A stretch of 39,033 bases of DNA, taken from the NCBI GenBank assembly GCA_001513495.1, contig LFTN01000135.1:16454-55486 (forward strand). The letters run 5' to 3'. The notes below the pieces were generated by a model that was not told where the DNA came from, searched no databases, and saw only the letters and a program-made list of their open reading frames with translations. A program made the translations under genes and the position numbers. Shown here piece after piece: positions 8,298 to 16,551 of this stretch (position 1 is the first letter of the stretch; every line of letters begins with the position of its first letter). This DNA comes from Clostridiales bacterium DTU087 (lineage in GTDB: Bacteria > Bacillota > Limnochordia > DTU087).

Positions 8298-8747
8298 ATG
8301 GAGGTTATCTTGAAGCAGGATGTAAAGAGCCTTGGAAAACAGGGCGATAGGGTAAAGGTGGCAGAGGGCTATGCCCGCAATTTCCTAATTCCCAGAGGGC
8401 TGGCAGTGGAAGCCACCAAGGGCAACATTAAAAGCCTGCAGCATCAGAAGAAATTGGACCAGGAGCGGGCATCCCGGGAAAGGGCAGAAGCTGAGAAGAT
8501 GAAAGCTGTCCTGGATGATCTGGACCTGGTGATCCGGGCCCGCTCGGGAGAAGGCGGCCGGCTGTTTGGTTCAGTGACCAGCGGCGATTTAGCGGACGCA
8601 ATCAAAAAAGCGGCTGGTATCGAAGTTGACAAACGGAAGCTGGAATTGGAAGAGCCCATTAAAGCCGTAGGCAGTTACAGTGTTAAGGTAAAGCTCCTGC
8701 CTGGGGTGACAGCTAATCTAGGTGTTAAGGTAGAATCGTCTGAGTAG
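8298..8747 (+). CDS. rplI: 50S ribosomal protein bL9
   Basis: bL9 of 149 residues, a two-domain ribosomal protein joined by a long helix. The N-terminal domain is MEVILKQDVKSLGKQGDRVK followed by VAEGYARNFLIPRGLAV; a charged connecting helix (LDQERASRERAEAEKMK) precedes the C-terminal domain with EGGRLFGSVTSGDLADAI. It starts at ATG 8298 after TAAGGAGGGAG. It is followed by lonC rather than directly by the replicative helicase, which appears about 9 kb further on. Confidence 0.98.
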   Translation: MEVILKQDVKSLGKQGDRVKVAEGYARNFLIPRGLAVEATKGNIKSLQHQKKLDQERASRERAEAEKMKAVLDDLDLVIRARSGEGGRLFGSVTSGDLADAIKKAAGIEVDKRKLELEEPIKAVGSYSVKVKLLPGVTANLGVKVESSE

Positions 8748-8791
8748 CTAATGTAGTTAATCCTTCCGGTATTGAAAGGGGAAGCTCCAGC

Positions 8792-10804
8792 ATGAAGAGC
8801 ATAATCCGAAAACTCCTGACGAAGAAAGAGCACAAATTAGGCATGAAGCTTTCCGGCGAAGAGCAGCTGAAACGGCAAGTTACAGCGGTTTACGGCCTTT
8901 TGGCTAATTTGATGGGGTCTGACAAACTGGTGATGAAGGCCGGAAAGCTGGATGCTCTTCACCTGATGCGCTCTGATCGTTTGGAGGAGCGGGTATTGGC
9001 TCTGAAGAAAATCGTGCTGGAGGATCCCACCCTGAGCAATGTGCCTAAACCGGAGGAGATCCCAGAGGAACTGCGGGAGATTGAAGATGTGTTGGCTGAC
9101 CTCTTGGCTCGCCGCACAGTCCAGGAAGCCCTGGAAAAGAAAATGGCAGAGCGGATGGAGGAGCGGCAGGAAGAATATCTCCGGGAGCTCCGGATGGAGA
9201 TATTGAGGGAAGAAAGGGGCCCAGACAATCCCTTTACCCTGAAGAAGTACGCGGAACTGGAGAAATTGGAGCAAAGGAAGCTATCAACATCCATCAATGA
9301 GTATCTAAGGCCCACGGATCTGACAGCGGTAGTGGGCCAGGAGAATGCCATTAAGGCCTTGTTTGCCAAGATCGCCTCACCCTATCCGCAGCATGTGATT
9401 CTATATGGGCCCCCTGGTGTTGGGAAAACCACTGTGGCCCGGCTGATACTGGAAGCTGCCAAGCAGCTGCCGTATACGCCCTTTGAATCTGACGCCGAAT
9501 TTGTGGAGGTGGACGGTACAACCCTGAGATGGGATCCCCGGGATGTGACTAACCCTTTGCTGGGGTCGGTTCATGATCCTATCTATCAAGGAGCCAAGCG
9601 GGATCTGGCCGAGGGGGCAGTCCCAGAACCAAAGCTGGGTTTAGTTACCGAGGCCCATGGCGGAATCCTATTCATCGATGAGATCGGCGAGCTTGATCTC
9701 ATGCTTCAGAATAAGCTGCTCAAGGTGTTGGAGGATAAGCGGGTCAAGTTTGACTCTTCCTACTACGATCCTTGTGATCCCAATGTGCCGAAGTATATAA
9801 GGAAGCTGTTCGAAGAAGGGGCGCCGGCAGATTTCATCTTAATCGGTGCCACAACTCGGGACCCGTCGGAAATCAACCCGGCCTTGCGTTCCCGCTGTGC
9901 TGAGGTGTTTTTTGAGCCCCTGAGCCACAAGGATATTCAATCCATTGTGGCCAGTGCTGCGGAGCGGCTGGGGGCCGAGCTGGAAGCGGGGGTCGCTGAA
10001 TTGATCAGCGAGTACACAGTTGAGGGACGGAAGGCAGCCAGCATTTTAGGTGACTGCTACGGTGTCGCTCTCCAGCGGTGTGGAGCCGGCGGGGACCCGG
10101 CGGGGCCGGTGACGATTACCAGGTCGGACCTGGAAGGTGTGATTCAGACCAGTCGGCTGGTACCCTATGTGACGGTCCAGGCCGATGAAAGCGCGGAAGT
10201 GGGCAAGGTCTTGGGACTGGGAGTCAGCGGCTTTCTCGGTTCTGTCCTCGAGATCGAAGCTGTTGCCTTTGCTGCCAAGGCCCAGAGTAAAGGTACGTTA
10301 AGGTTCAACGAAACCGCTGGTTCCATGGCCAAGGATTCGGTCTTCAATGCAGCCTCAGTGGTGCGGCTGCTCACCGATAAAGAGATCTCCGATTATGACC
10401 TCCATGTAAATGTGGTGGGGGGCGGCAAGATTGATGGCCCTTCGGCAGGACTCGCTGTGACCTTGGCCTTGATTTCAGCCATTGAGGGCATTCCTCTGCG
10501 CCAAGATGTTGCTGTTACCGGCGAGGTCTCACTTCAGGGCAAGATCAAGCCGGTGGGCGGCATTCAAGAAAAGATTTATGGAGCTAAGCAAGCCCAGGTA
10601 AAGCGGGTGCTGGTGCCCATGGAGAATGAGCGGGAGATCCCCAAGGGGCTCAGCGGTATCGAAGTCATTCCCGTGGGCTGCGTTCAAGATGCCTTGGCGC
10701 TGATCTCGGCATCGGAGACATCGACGCCTGTCTCAGCCTCCACCTTTGATGCCAAGACAGTCCAGTGGCCGGCTAAGCATAATCGTCACCGCCTAACCAG
10801 CTAA
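8792..10804 (+). CDS. lonC: LonC-type ATP-dependent protease
   Basis: Lon-family AAA+ serine protease of 670 residues, of the LonC type found in spore-forming Firmicutes. It lacks the classic Lon N-terminal substrate domain; instead the first 180 residues are charged and helical, with likely coiled coil around 100-150. The AAA+ module has Walker A GPPGVGKTT at about 206-214, Walker B ILFIDE at about 292-297 and an arginine-finger region ALRSRCAEVFF. The C-terminal peptidase domain has the catalytic serine in DGPSAGLAV (S551) and the lysine K594, 43 residues later, the spacing seen in Lon. It follows rplI by 44 bases. Its physiological substrate is unknown; a sporulation role is an inference from the family. 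Confidence 0.92.
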   Translation: MKSIIRKLLTKKEHKLGMKLSGEEQLKRQVTAVYGLLANLMGSDKLVMKAGKLDALHLMRSDRLEERVLALKKIVLEDPTLSNVPKPEEIPEELREIEDVLADLLARRTVQEALEKKMAERMEERQEEYLRELRMEILREERGPDNPFTLKKYAELEKLEQRKLSTSINEYLRPTDLTAVVGQENAIKALFAKIASPYPQHVILYGPPGVGKTTVARLILEAAKQLPYTPFESDAEFVEVDGTTLRWDPRDVTNPLLGSVHDPIYQGAKRDLAEGAVPEPKLGLVTEAHGGILFIDEIGELDLMLQNKLLKVLEDKRVKFDSSYYDPCDPNVPKYIRKLFEEGAPADFILIGATTRDPSEINPALRSRCAEVFFEPLSHKDIQSIVASAAERLGAELEAGVAELISEYTVEGRKAASILGDCYGVALQRCGAGGDPAGPVTITRSDLEGVIQTSRLVPYVTVQADESAEVGKVLGLGVSGFLGSVLEIEAVAFAAKAQSKGTLRFNETAGSMAKDSVFNAASVVRLLTDKEISDYDLHVNVVGGGKIDGPSAGLAVTLALISAIEGIPLRQDVAVTGEVSLQGKIKPVGGIQEKIYGAKQAQVKRVLVPMENEREIPKGLSGIEVIPVGCVQDALALISASETSTPVSASTFDAKTVQWPAKHNRHRLTS

Positions 10805-10849
10805 TCGAGAATATCCTTTTGGTGCTAACTAGGAGCAGGAAGGGGACTA

Positions 10850-11740
10850 GTGGTGGCATACGGTTCTGAGAGACGGTTAACGGGCAGTACAGGTGTGCTG
10901 GGCGTCATCGGCGATCCCATCGCCCACAGCCTGTCGCCGGCGATGCAGAATGCCGCTCTGGAAGCCTTGGCACTGGATTATATCTACGTTCCTTTTCATG
11001 TCAATCCTCTGCATGTTGGGGAAGCCATAGCGGGGATGAAGGCCTTTGGGATTAGGGGGCTCAATGTCACCATCCCCCACAAGGTGGCTGTCATTGATCA
11101 TATAGATGAGATTGAACCAGTGGCAGGCCTCATCGGGGCTGTCAATACCATCAGCAATGAGGGCGGCCGGCTTGTGGGCTACAATACCGACGGCAGGGGT
11201 TTCTTGCAGTCCCTTAAGGAAGAAGCAGATCGCGAACCTCCGGGCCAGCGGATAACCATCATTGGGGCAGGGGGGTCTGCCCGGGCCATCGGGTTTCAGC
11301 TGGCTGTTTCCCAAGTTGAGCGCTTGGTCATAGCTAACCGGACCAGGGGCAAGGCCTTGGCCCTGGCAGCTGAGATAGCCGATAAGACCAAGTGCTCCAC
11401 TGTAGGCATTGGCCTTCACCAATTGGAATCATACCTGCCGGCCACCGATATTCTCATTAATACGACTTCCCTTGGTATGCATCCCCAGGTAGATACTATG
11501 CCACCGGTGGAGTGCGGGAAGCTGCCGTCCTCCGCCCTAGTCTGCGATATAGTCTACAATCCTTCCGAAACACTGCTGCTAAGAAAAGCTGCTGCCTGCG
11601 GCTTACCTACATTGCCCGGTTTGGGAATGCTGGTTTACCAAGGGGCAGCAGCACTGGAAATCTGGCTGCAGGTTAAGCCTCCCATCGATGTGATGAAGGC
11701 TGTTGTCAAGCAAGAACTGGAAAACTGCAGCCAGAATTAA
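10850..11740 (+). CDS. aroE: Shikimate dehydrogenase (NADP+)
   Basis: Enzyme of the shikimate pathway reducing 3-dehydroshikimate with NADPH, 296 residues. The substrate domain has GDPIAHSLSPAMQNAAL and the catalytic lysine and surrounding motif NVTIPHKVAV; NTDGRGF carries the conserved Asp. The NADP domain has the glycine-rich loop IIGAGGSARAIGFQL followed by ANRT. The C-terminal segment PGLGMLVYQGAAALEIW is diagnostic. It starts at GTG 10850 (or the adjacent GTG 10853) after AGGAAGGGG. It ends seven bases from the stop of the convergent minus-strand gene, with no terminator hairpin between them. Confidence 0.96.
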   Translation: MVAYGSERRLTGSTGVLGVIGDPIAHSLSPAMQNAALEALALDYIYVPFHVNPLHVGEAIAGMKAFGIRGLNVTIPHKVAVIDHIDEIEPVAGLIGAVNTISNEGGRLVGYNTDGRGFLQSLKEEADREPPGQRITIIGAGGSARAIGFQLAVSQVERLVIANRTRGKALALAAEIADKTKCSTVGIGLHQLESYLPATDILINTTSLGMHPQVDTMPPVECGKLPSSALVCDIVYNPSETLLLRKAAACGLPTLPGLGMLVYQGAAALEIWLQVKPPIDVMKAVVKQELENCSQN

Positions 11741-11747
11741 GCCAGCA

Positions 11748-12509
11748 CTAGACGATGGGCGGCTCACCTTTGATGGCTCTGACCAGCTCCATGGCTGCAG
11801 CTACCTTTGGCTTGGGGCCGCTGACTACAAGGCCCACACTGCCCTCGCTGCCTCCTACGCCGCCGCCAGAGACCTGTACTGCTTCGACGCCGCAGAGAAT
11901 GTCCAGGGCCTCTACTTCGGTGATGATCGCAGCACCGACAACGGGAATCATGCCGCAGGCCATGCCCATGGTATCATCAAAAGCATGAATGCCCAGCTGC
12001 CGGACGGCTGCCTCCACTGATGGGATCAGTTTCTCCCGGGACACCGGGATGATCAGATGGCTGCCCCGGGCATACAGTGTACCGAGTGCCGATCCAATGG
12101 TGCCTCCATTGGGAGCTCCCACTAGGACGCCGGCCATGCCCGATGGATCCACAGCATTGGCCCCTTTGATAAACACATCTTTACCGGTAAAATCTTGGAG
12201 AATGTCAAGCCACGGGCGGGAGCTTCTCTCGCCGTTTTCAAAACATACAGGCGTCAGGCGGGTTTCACTGGATGTAGCTGTAAAGACGCCTTGTGTAATA
12301 ACGCCGGCGGTGTAACGCATCTTCTCCACCGGCTCCTGAAGGACTTCCTCGGCGACGTAGGCATTGGTAATGCCGGTGGCTATGATCAGCTTGCCTTGTT
12401 TTCGAGCTGCTTGTACTTGCGGCAAGGCCGCAACTGCTTTGCCGATTAACCGTTTGCCTTCAGAGACAGTCAAAGAGATGAGAGCCTTTCCTGTGCCGTT
12501 GTCCGTCAT
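11748..12509 (-). CDS. Protein of unknown function
   Basis: A 253-residue soluble protein that I do not recognise as a named family. It looks truly coding: it has a low-complexity-free sequence, glycine-rich turns and a GAGGAG ribosome binding site about ten bases before its ATG. Notable segments are GKLIIATGITNAYVAEEVL, FIKGANAVDP, GAPNGGTIGSALG, DTMGMACGMIPVVGAAIITE and SGGGVGGSEGSVGLVVSG; these several Gly-rich loops could bind a phosphate or nucleotide, but that is only inference. I have a loose recollection of similar unnamed proteins in anaerobes. With the small gene at 12544-12747 it forms the window's only minus-strand unit, inserted between aroE and ddl. Confidence 0.7.
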   Translation of the reverse strand: MTDNGTGKALISLTVSEGKRLIGKAVAALPQVQAARKQGKLIIATGITNAYVAEEVLQEPVEKMRYTAGVITQGVFTATSSETRLTPVCFENGERSSRPWLDILQDFTGKDVFIKGANAVDPSGMAGVLVGAPNGGTIGSALGTLYARGSHLIIPVSREKLIPSVEAAVRQLGIHAFDDTMGMACGMIPVVGAAIITEVEALDILCGVEAVQVSGGGVGGSEGSVGLVVSGPKPKVAAAMELVRAIKGEPPIV

Positions 12510-12543
12510 TGGCTGATCACTCCTCTAGCTCTAATGGGCAAGC

Positions 12544-12747
12544 CTATTGATCCATGGCTTCCAGGTATTGTCGGCAGAGACGGTTGATTTGCCGCTGGGT
12601 CTGGACCAGTACCTCGGTGATCTCTTCCTTGCACTGCCGAACCAGTTCCTCATCGAACAAATTGATTTCAACAGCTTTTAACAGGGTGCTCAGCTGCTGG
12701 TTCAATTCTCGCTGTGTATTGACCAAAGCTTGCCATTGACTTTCCAC
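12544..12747 (-). CDS. Small helical protein of unknown function
   Basis: A 67-residue, probably all-helical protein rich in Gln, Glu and Leu (TQRELNQQLSTLLKAVEINL, then a second amphipathic helix). It starts at GTG 12747 with AGGAGG about 11 bases upstream on the minus strand, and lies 34 bases ahead of the unknown 253-residue gene, so the two form a likely operon. No family is recognised. Its coding status is supported by the ribosome binding site and operon position rather than by homology. Confidence 0.5.
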   Translation of the reverse strand: MESQWQALVNTQRELNQQLSTLLKAVEINLFDEELVRQCKEEITEVLVQTQRQINRLCRQYLEAMDQ

Positions 12748-12919
12748 GGGTAATAATGCCTCCTACTAAAGTCGGAAGGTGTCTTCTCCCACCAAGTGCT
12801 AAGTTTGTATTCGACACCACCATCTGCTGGACCTGCCGCCCCCAGAGCGCAGGTAATAAGGGACAAAAAGAGTACATATAGTACTAGAAGACTTTCCAGC
12901 CAGAAGTAGTTGAGACGAA

Positions 12920-12958
12920 GGGAGAGAAAGGGCCCCTGCTGCCGATGGGGCCTGCAGC
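12920..12958 (+). promoter_or_regulatory. Hairpin between Shine-Dalgarno and start codon of ddl
   Basis: GGCCCC (12931-12936) pairs perfectly with GGGGCC (12947-12952) around the loop TGCTGCCGAT. The Shine-Dalgarno-like GGGAG at 12920-12924 lies just upstream of the hairpin and the GTG start six bases after it. Linear spacing is 34 bases; if the hairpin forms it falls to about 12. The alternative is that the GGGG at 12947-12950 is the true Shine-Dalgarno and is sequestered by the stem. Either way, folding should affect ddl translation. Confidence 0.55.
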
Positions 12959-14140
12959 GTGAAGAAGAAACTGCGAATCGGAGTCATTTTTGGTGGACGT
13001 TCCAGTGAACACGAGGTTTCGCTGATCTCGGCATCCTGTGTTCTCGCTGCGATAGATAAAGACAAGTACGATGTTGTACCAGTAGGTATCACAAAGAAAG
13101 GGCAATGGCTGCTAGGTGACAATGCCTTGACTCTTCTTACTCAATACGCCCAGGCGGAGCTGGAGGGTACAGGAGATCCTTTAGAGGAGCATTTGTTGAA
13201 GCAGCCGGTTCCGGAGGTAGTGCCGGTATCTTTGGTTCCCATCCCTGGAAAAGCCAGCATCGTATCACTGAACCCTCAGGAAAATGCTGTGGCAATGCAT
13301 CATCTCCTCGACGGCCTTGATGCAATATTCCCGGTGCTCCATGGAACCTACGGAGAAGATGGGGCGATTCAGGGCCTTTTGGAGCTGGCTGATGTGCCCT
13401 ATGTGGGGGCAGGGATCACCGGTTCGGCAGTGGCCATGGATAAGGCGATGGCCAAGGCTGTGCTGGCCGCTGGAGGATTTCCGCAGCTGCCGTATTTGGT
13501 AGTGCTGCGTTCCCGGTGGGAACAGGACCCCGAAGGTGTACGGCGGGACATAGAGGCCCGCATTGGTTATCCTTGTTTTGTCAAGCCGGCTAACTTGGGC
13601 TCCAGTGTAGGGATTTCCAAGGTGCGTGAGCCCCAGGAGCTAGATGCAGCACTGGCAGAGGCAGCTCTTTACGATCGAAAGTTGTTGGTGGAGGAGGATG
13701 CCGGCAATGTCCGGGAGGTGGAGTGCAGTGTTCTCGGAAATGATGATCCAGCTGCATCCATACCAGGAGAAATTGTACCTTCTAGAGAATTTTATGACTA
13801 CATTGCCAAGTACCATGACAATAAATCCCAGCTGATTATTCCGGCGCGGATTTCACAGAAGACCAGTGAGAGGATACAAGAACTGGCTGTAGAGGCCTTT
13901 AAGGCCGTTGACTGTGCTGGTATGGCTCGGGTCGATTTCTTCGTAGACAAGGAGACTGAAGAAGTCTACATCAATGAAATCAACACGATACCTGGCTTTA
14001 CTCCTATCAGTATGTATCCTAAGATGTGGGAAGCTAGCGGGCTCTCCTACGGGGAACTAATTGATCGCCTGATTGAGTTAGCTATCGAACGCCATCAGGA
14101 CAAACAGCGCAACGTAACATCATTCAAGCCCAATGGCTAA
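12959..14140 (+). CDS. ddl: D-alanine--D-alanine ligase
   Basis: ATP-grasp ligase making D-Ala-D-Ala for peptidoglycan, 393 residues. The N-terminus [20 protein letters not shown] is diagnostic. The ATP-grasp core includes [19 protein letters not shown] and the omega-loop EFYDYIAKY, in which the Tyr (not Phe) predicts the D-Ala-D-Ala type rather than D-Ala-D-Lac. The metal and product end reads [17 protein letters not shown]. It starts at GTG 12959; an in-frame stop at 12911 leaves no other start. It is the first plus-strand gene after the reversed pair and has an unusual hairpin before its start codon. No strong SigA promoter is visible in 12748-12958. Confidence 0.96.
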   Translation: MKKKLRIGVIFGGRSSEHEVSLISASCVLAAIDKDKYDVVPVGITKKGQWLLGDNALTLLTQYAQAELEGTGDPLEEHLLKQPVPEVVPVSLVPIPGKASIVSLNPQENAVAMHHLLDGLDAIFPVLHGTYGEDGAIQGLLELADVPYVGAGITGSAVAMDKAMAKAVLAAGGFPQLPYLVVLRSRWEQDPEGVRRDIEARIGYPCFVKPANLGSSVGISKVREPQELDAALAEAALYDRKLLVEEDAGNVREVECSVLGNDDPAASIPGEIVPSREFYDYIAKYHDNKSQLIIPARISQKTSERIQELAVEAFKAVDCAGMARVDFFVDKETEEVYINEINTIPGFTPISMYPKMWEASGLSYGELIDRLIELAIERHQDKQRNVTSFKPNG

Positions 14141-14215
14141 AAGCCGCCGCCAGCCCCCATGGAGACCATCGGCCTGAAGCCGTAACGATATGCCCGGAAA
14201 GGGCAGAAAGGACCG

Positions 14216-14521
14216 ATGTTAATGCGGCGAATAATCAGGATTCTGGCACCAAGGGTGAGGTTGTGGGGGCACCTTCTGTTATTGGCTGCATCGCTGGGGG
14301 TTGTGGGCTGGGCGTGGCTGTTTTATAAAAATGTCTGGGATGCTGCTATTCCAGCGTTTGGTTCACCAGAGCCTTATTTGGAATCCCTGCGCTGGCTGTT
14401 GGCCAGGTACCTCTTGGCCGGCGGAGGCCTGTTGGTCGCGTGGCTGTCGGGCTTAGCCATGGTCCGCTCCAGCACGCCGGGCCGGGTGCATGGGAGCGGC
14501 CGGCAGCGGCAGATGGGATAG
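14216..14521 (+). CDS. Small two-helix membrane protein of unknown function
   Basis: A 101-residue protein with a basic N-terminus and two hydrophobic segments (about residues 18-37 and 65-83), ending in a basic, Arg/Gly-rich tail. No family is recognised. AAAGGA lies a few bases before the ATG at 14216. It sits 75 bases after ddl and 18 bases before the ABC-F gene, so it is probably co-transcribed with both. Coding status is likely but unsupported by homology. A small hairpin, TGCCC-GGAAA-GGGCA at 14191-14205, precedes the ribosome binding site. Confidence 0.55.
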   Translation: MLMRRIIRILAPRVRLWGHLLLLAASLGVVGWAWLFYKNVWDAAIPAFGSPEPYLESLRWLLARYLLAGGGLLVAWLSGLAMVRSSTPGRVHGSGRQRQMG

Positions 14522-14539
14522 TTTTGGGGGAGCAGTTAC

Positions 14540-16450
14540 TTGAGCCTTGTTCAACTGGATGGAATCACAAAACACTACGGAGACAGCCTGGTCTTTGAGC
14601 AAGTTACAGCAGCCATCGAGCGGGGTGATAAGATCGGTCTGGTGGGTCCCAATGGGGCAGGCAAGACTACACTCTTGGCGGTGATAGTCGAAGAGACCCT
14701 GCCGGACAGCGGCGTGCTCCGCATGGCCGGTCAATGCCGCATCGGTTATTTGCCCCAGCGGCCGGAAAGCACCTGGGACATGACCTTGAGGCACCTGCTC
14801 CTGGGGGAGTTCAGTGAGATCCGGGCCATGGCTGATGCCCTGCGTCAGTTGGAGAAAGAGATGGCCTCTCCGGAGGTCTATGAAGATCAGGGGCTTCTAG
14901 ATCAGGTCATGACCCGCTACGGCCAGCTGCAGGAGGAGTTCCGGCTGGCAGGCGGCTATTCATACGAAGTGAAGATGAAGCAGGTCATCTACGGCTTGGG
15001 ATTTACCGAAGGGGATCTTGACCGGTCTGTTGGGGAGTTTAGCGGCGGTGAGAGGGTGCGGGCAGAACTTGCCCGGATACTTTTGGCGGAACCAGATCTG
15101 CTGCTCTTAGATGAACCCACTAATCACCTGGATATGGACGCGACAGAGTGGCTGGAGGGCTACCTGCGGGGATTAAAGCAGGCGGTGGTGCTGGTTTCCC
15201 ATGACCGCTACTTCTTAGATCGAATCTGTACCCGCATTTGGGAATTGGACAACCATCAATTGTTTCAATACAAGGGCAATTTCACCCATTATGTGGAGCT
15301 GCGGCAGGCGAGGCTTGCCCGCCAGGAGGCCGAGTATCAAGCAGCTGCAGCAGAAGCACAGCGTCTGCAGGCATATATCGATCGGTACCGGGCCGGCAAC
15401 CGGGCTAAGCAGGCCCAGAGCCGGGAGAAGCGGTTGGCCAGGTTAAAGCCTGTGTCTAGGCCGTCTAGGACTGGAGCCATGGATTTGGAGCTGTCCTTTG
15501 ACAGCCGGACAGTCAAGCAGGTGCTGCTTACAGAGGAACTGGCCATCGGATATGATGAGAAGCCGCTGGTAAGCGGGTTAGATCTATCTATCCTGCGGGG
15601 AGAACGCTGGGGGATCATCGGCCCCAATGGTGTAGGCAAGAGTACTTTGCTAAAAGTCCTCACAGAAGAGGAGCCTCCTCTAGAGGGCTCATTCGCGTGG
15701 GGGGACGGCGTTTCCATTGGATACTTTCGTCAAGGGTTGGATGACCTGGAGGACAGCAGCACTATTTTAGATGAGGTGTTGGAAGTCCGCAATCTGCCGG
15801 TAGGCGAAATGCGCAGCTTCTTGGCTCGCTTCCTGTTTACAGGGGAGCGGGTTTTCAGCCAGATTGGCAGTCTAAGCGGCGGAGAGCGGTGCCGGGTTGC
15901 ACTGGCCAAGCTGATCCTGGCGCGACCTAATGTCTTGCTATTGGATGAGCCGACTAATCACTTGGACGTGGTCAGCAGAGAAGCTTTGGAGAATGCCTTG
16001 GCAGATTTTCCAGGTACGCTGCTTTTGGTGACCCACGACCGGTATCTGCTGGACAAGCTGGTGACCAACCTCTTGGTGTTGAAATCGGGCGGGTATGAGA
16101 CCTTCGAAGGGACTTACAGTTCCTATCGGGAGTGGAAGCGGCAAAGGGAAGAGGCTGCTGCGGCGGCTGCAGCTGTTGCTGGTCCAGCCCAGGGGAAGAG
16201 GGCCCCTATAAGAGAGCCCAGCAGGGATGTGCAGAAGGAGTTGGCCCAATTAGAAGCAACCATCACCCTGGCTGAGCGGGAACTAGAGCAATTGACCCAG
16301 GAGATGGCGGATCCAGATATCTACTTAGATGGTGAAGCCATCAGATCGGTATCGCTGCGGCACCGGGAGATATCCCAGAATTTGGAACAGCTCTATCAAA
16401 GGTGGGAAGGGCTCATCCTGGAGCTTGAGCAGGATTCCAGACCGCTCTAG
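14540..16450 (+). CDS. ABC-F family ATP-binding protein
   Basis: Cytosolic twin-ATPase protein of 636 residues with no membrane domain. ABC-F proteins act on ribosomes, in translation quality control or antibiotic protection. The first nucleotide-binding domain has Walker A GPNGAGKTT (K42), signature FSGGERVRAELA and Walker B LLLLDEPTNHLD. An arginine-rich coiled-coil linker lies at about 250-310. The second domain has GPNGVGKST (K367), LSGGERCRVALA and LLLDEPTNHLD. A C-terminal coiled coil from about 570 resembles the Uup/YdiF type. It starts at TTG 14540, eight bases after GGGGGAG. The subfamily (housekeeping or resistance) cannot be fixed by eye; housekeeping is likelier in this context. 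Confidence 0.93.
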   Translation: MSLVQLDGITKHYGDSLVFEQVTAAIERGDKIGLVGPNGAGKTTLLAVIVEETLPDSGVLRMAGQCRIGYLPQRPESTWDMTLRHLLLGEFSEIRAMADALRQLEKEMASPEVYEDQGLLDQVMTRYGQLQEEFRLAGGYSYEVKMKQVIYGLGFTEGDLDRSVGEFSGGERVRAELARILLAEPDLLLLDEPTNHLDMDATEWLEGYLRGLKQAVVLVSHDRYFLDRICTRIWELDNHQLFQYKGNFTHYVELRQARLARQEAEYQAAAAEAQRLQAYIDRYRAGNRAKQAQSREKRLARLKPVSRPSRTGAMDLELSFDSRTVKQVLLTEELAIGYDEKPLVSGLDLSILRGERWGIIGPNGVGKSTLLKVLTEEEPPLEGSFAWGDGVSIGYFRQGLDDLEDSSTILDEVLEVRNLPVGEMRSFLARFLFTGERVFSQIGSLSGGERCRVALAKLILARPNVLLLDEPTNHLDVVSREALENALADFPGTLLLVTHDRYLLDKLVTNLLVLKSGGYETFEGTYSSYREWKRQREEAAAAAAAVAGPAQGKRAPIREPSRDVQKELAQLEATITLAERELEQLTQEMADPDIYLDGEAIRSVSLRHREISQNLEQLYQRWEGLILELEQDSRPL

Positions 16451-16486
16451 GAGAAGTACTTAATGTTGCGGCAGCAACCAGCTGAG

Positions 16487-16517
16487 GCCTTTGGGATGAT
16501 CACCCAAAGGCTAATTT
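16487..16517 (+). terminator. Probable terminator after the ABC-F gene
   Basis: GCCTTTGGG at 16487-16495 pairs perfectly with CCCAAAGGC at 16503-16511 around the seven-base loop ATGATCA, followed by TAATTT. The stem is strong but the T-run is weak and interrupted, so termination may be partial and let transcription reach dnaD. Confidence 0.6.
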
Positions 16518-16551
16518 GAATGCTGGCAAGTAGTTGCCGGGAGGGATATGG

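Noticed and set aside
14191-14205. Hairpin TGCCC-GGAAA-GGGCA as a terminator after ddl
   Set aside because: Five pairs and no T-run; it lies before a ribosome binding site, so it is not a convincing terminator.
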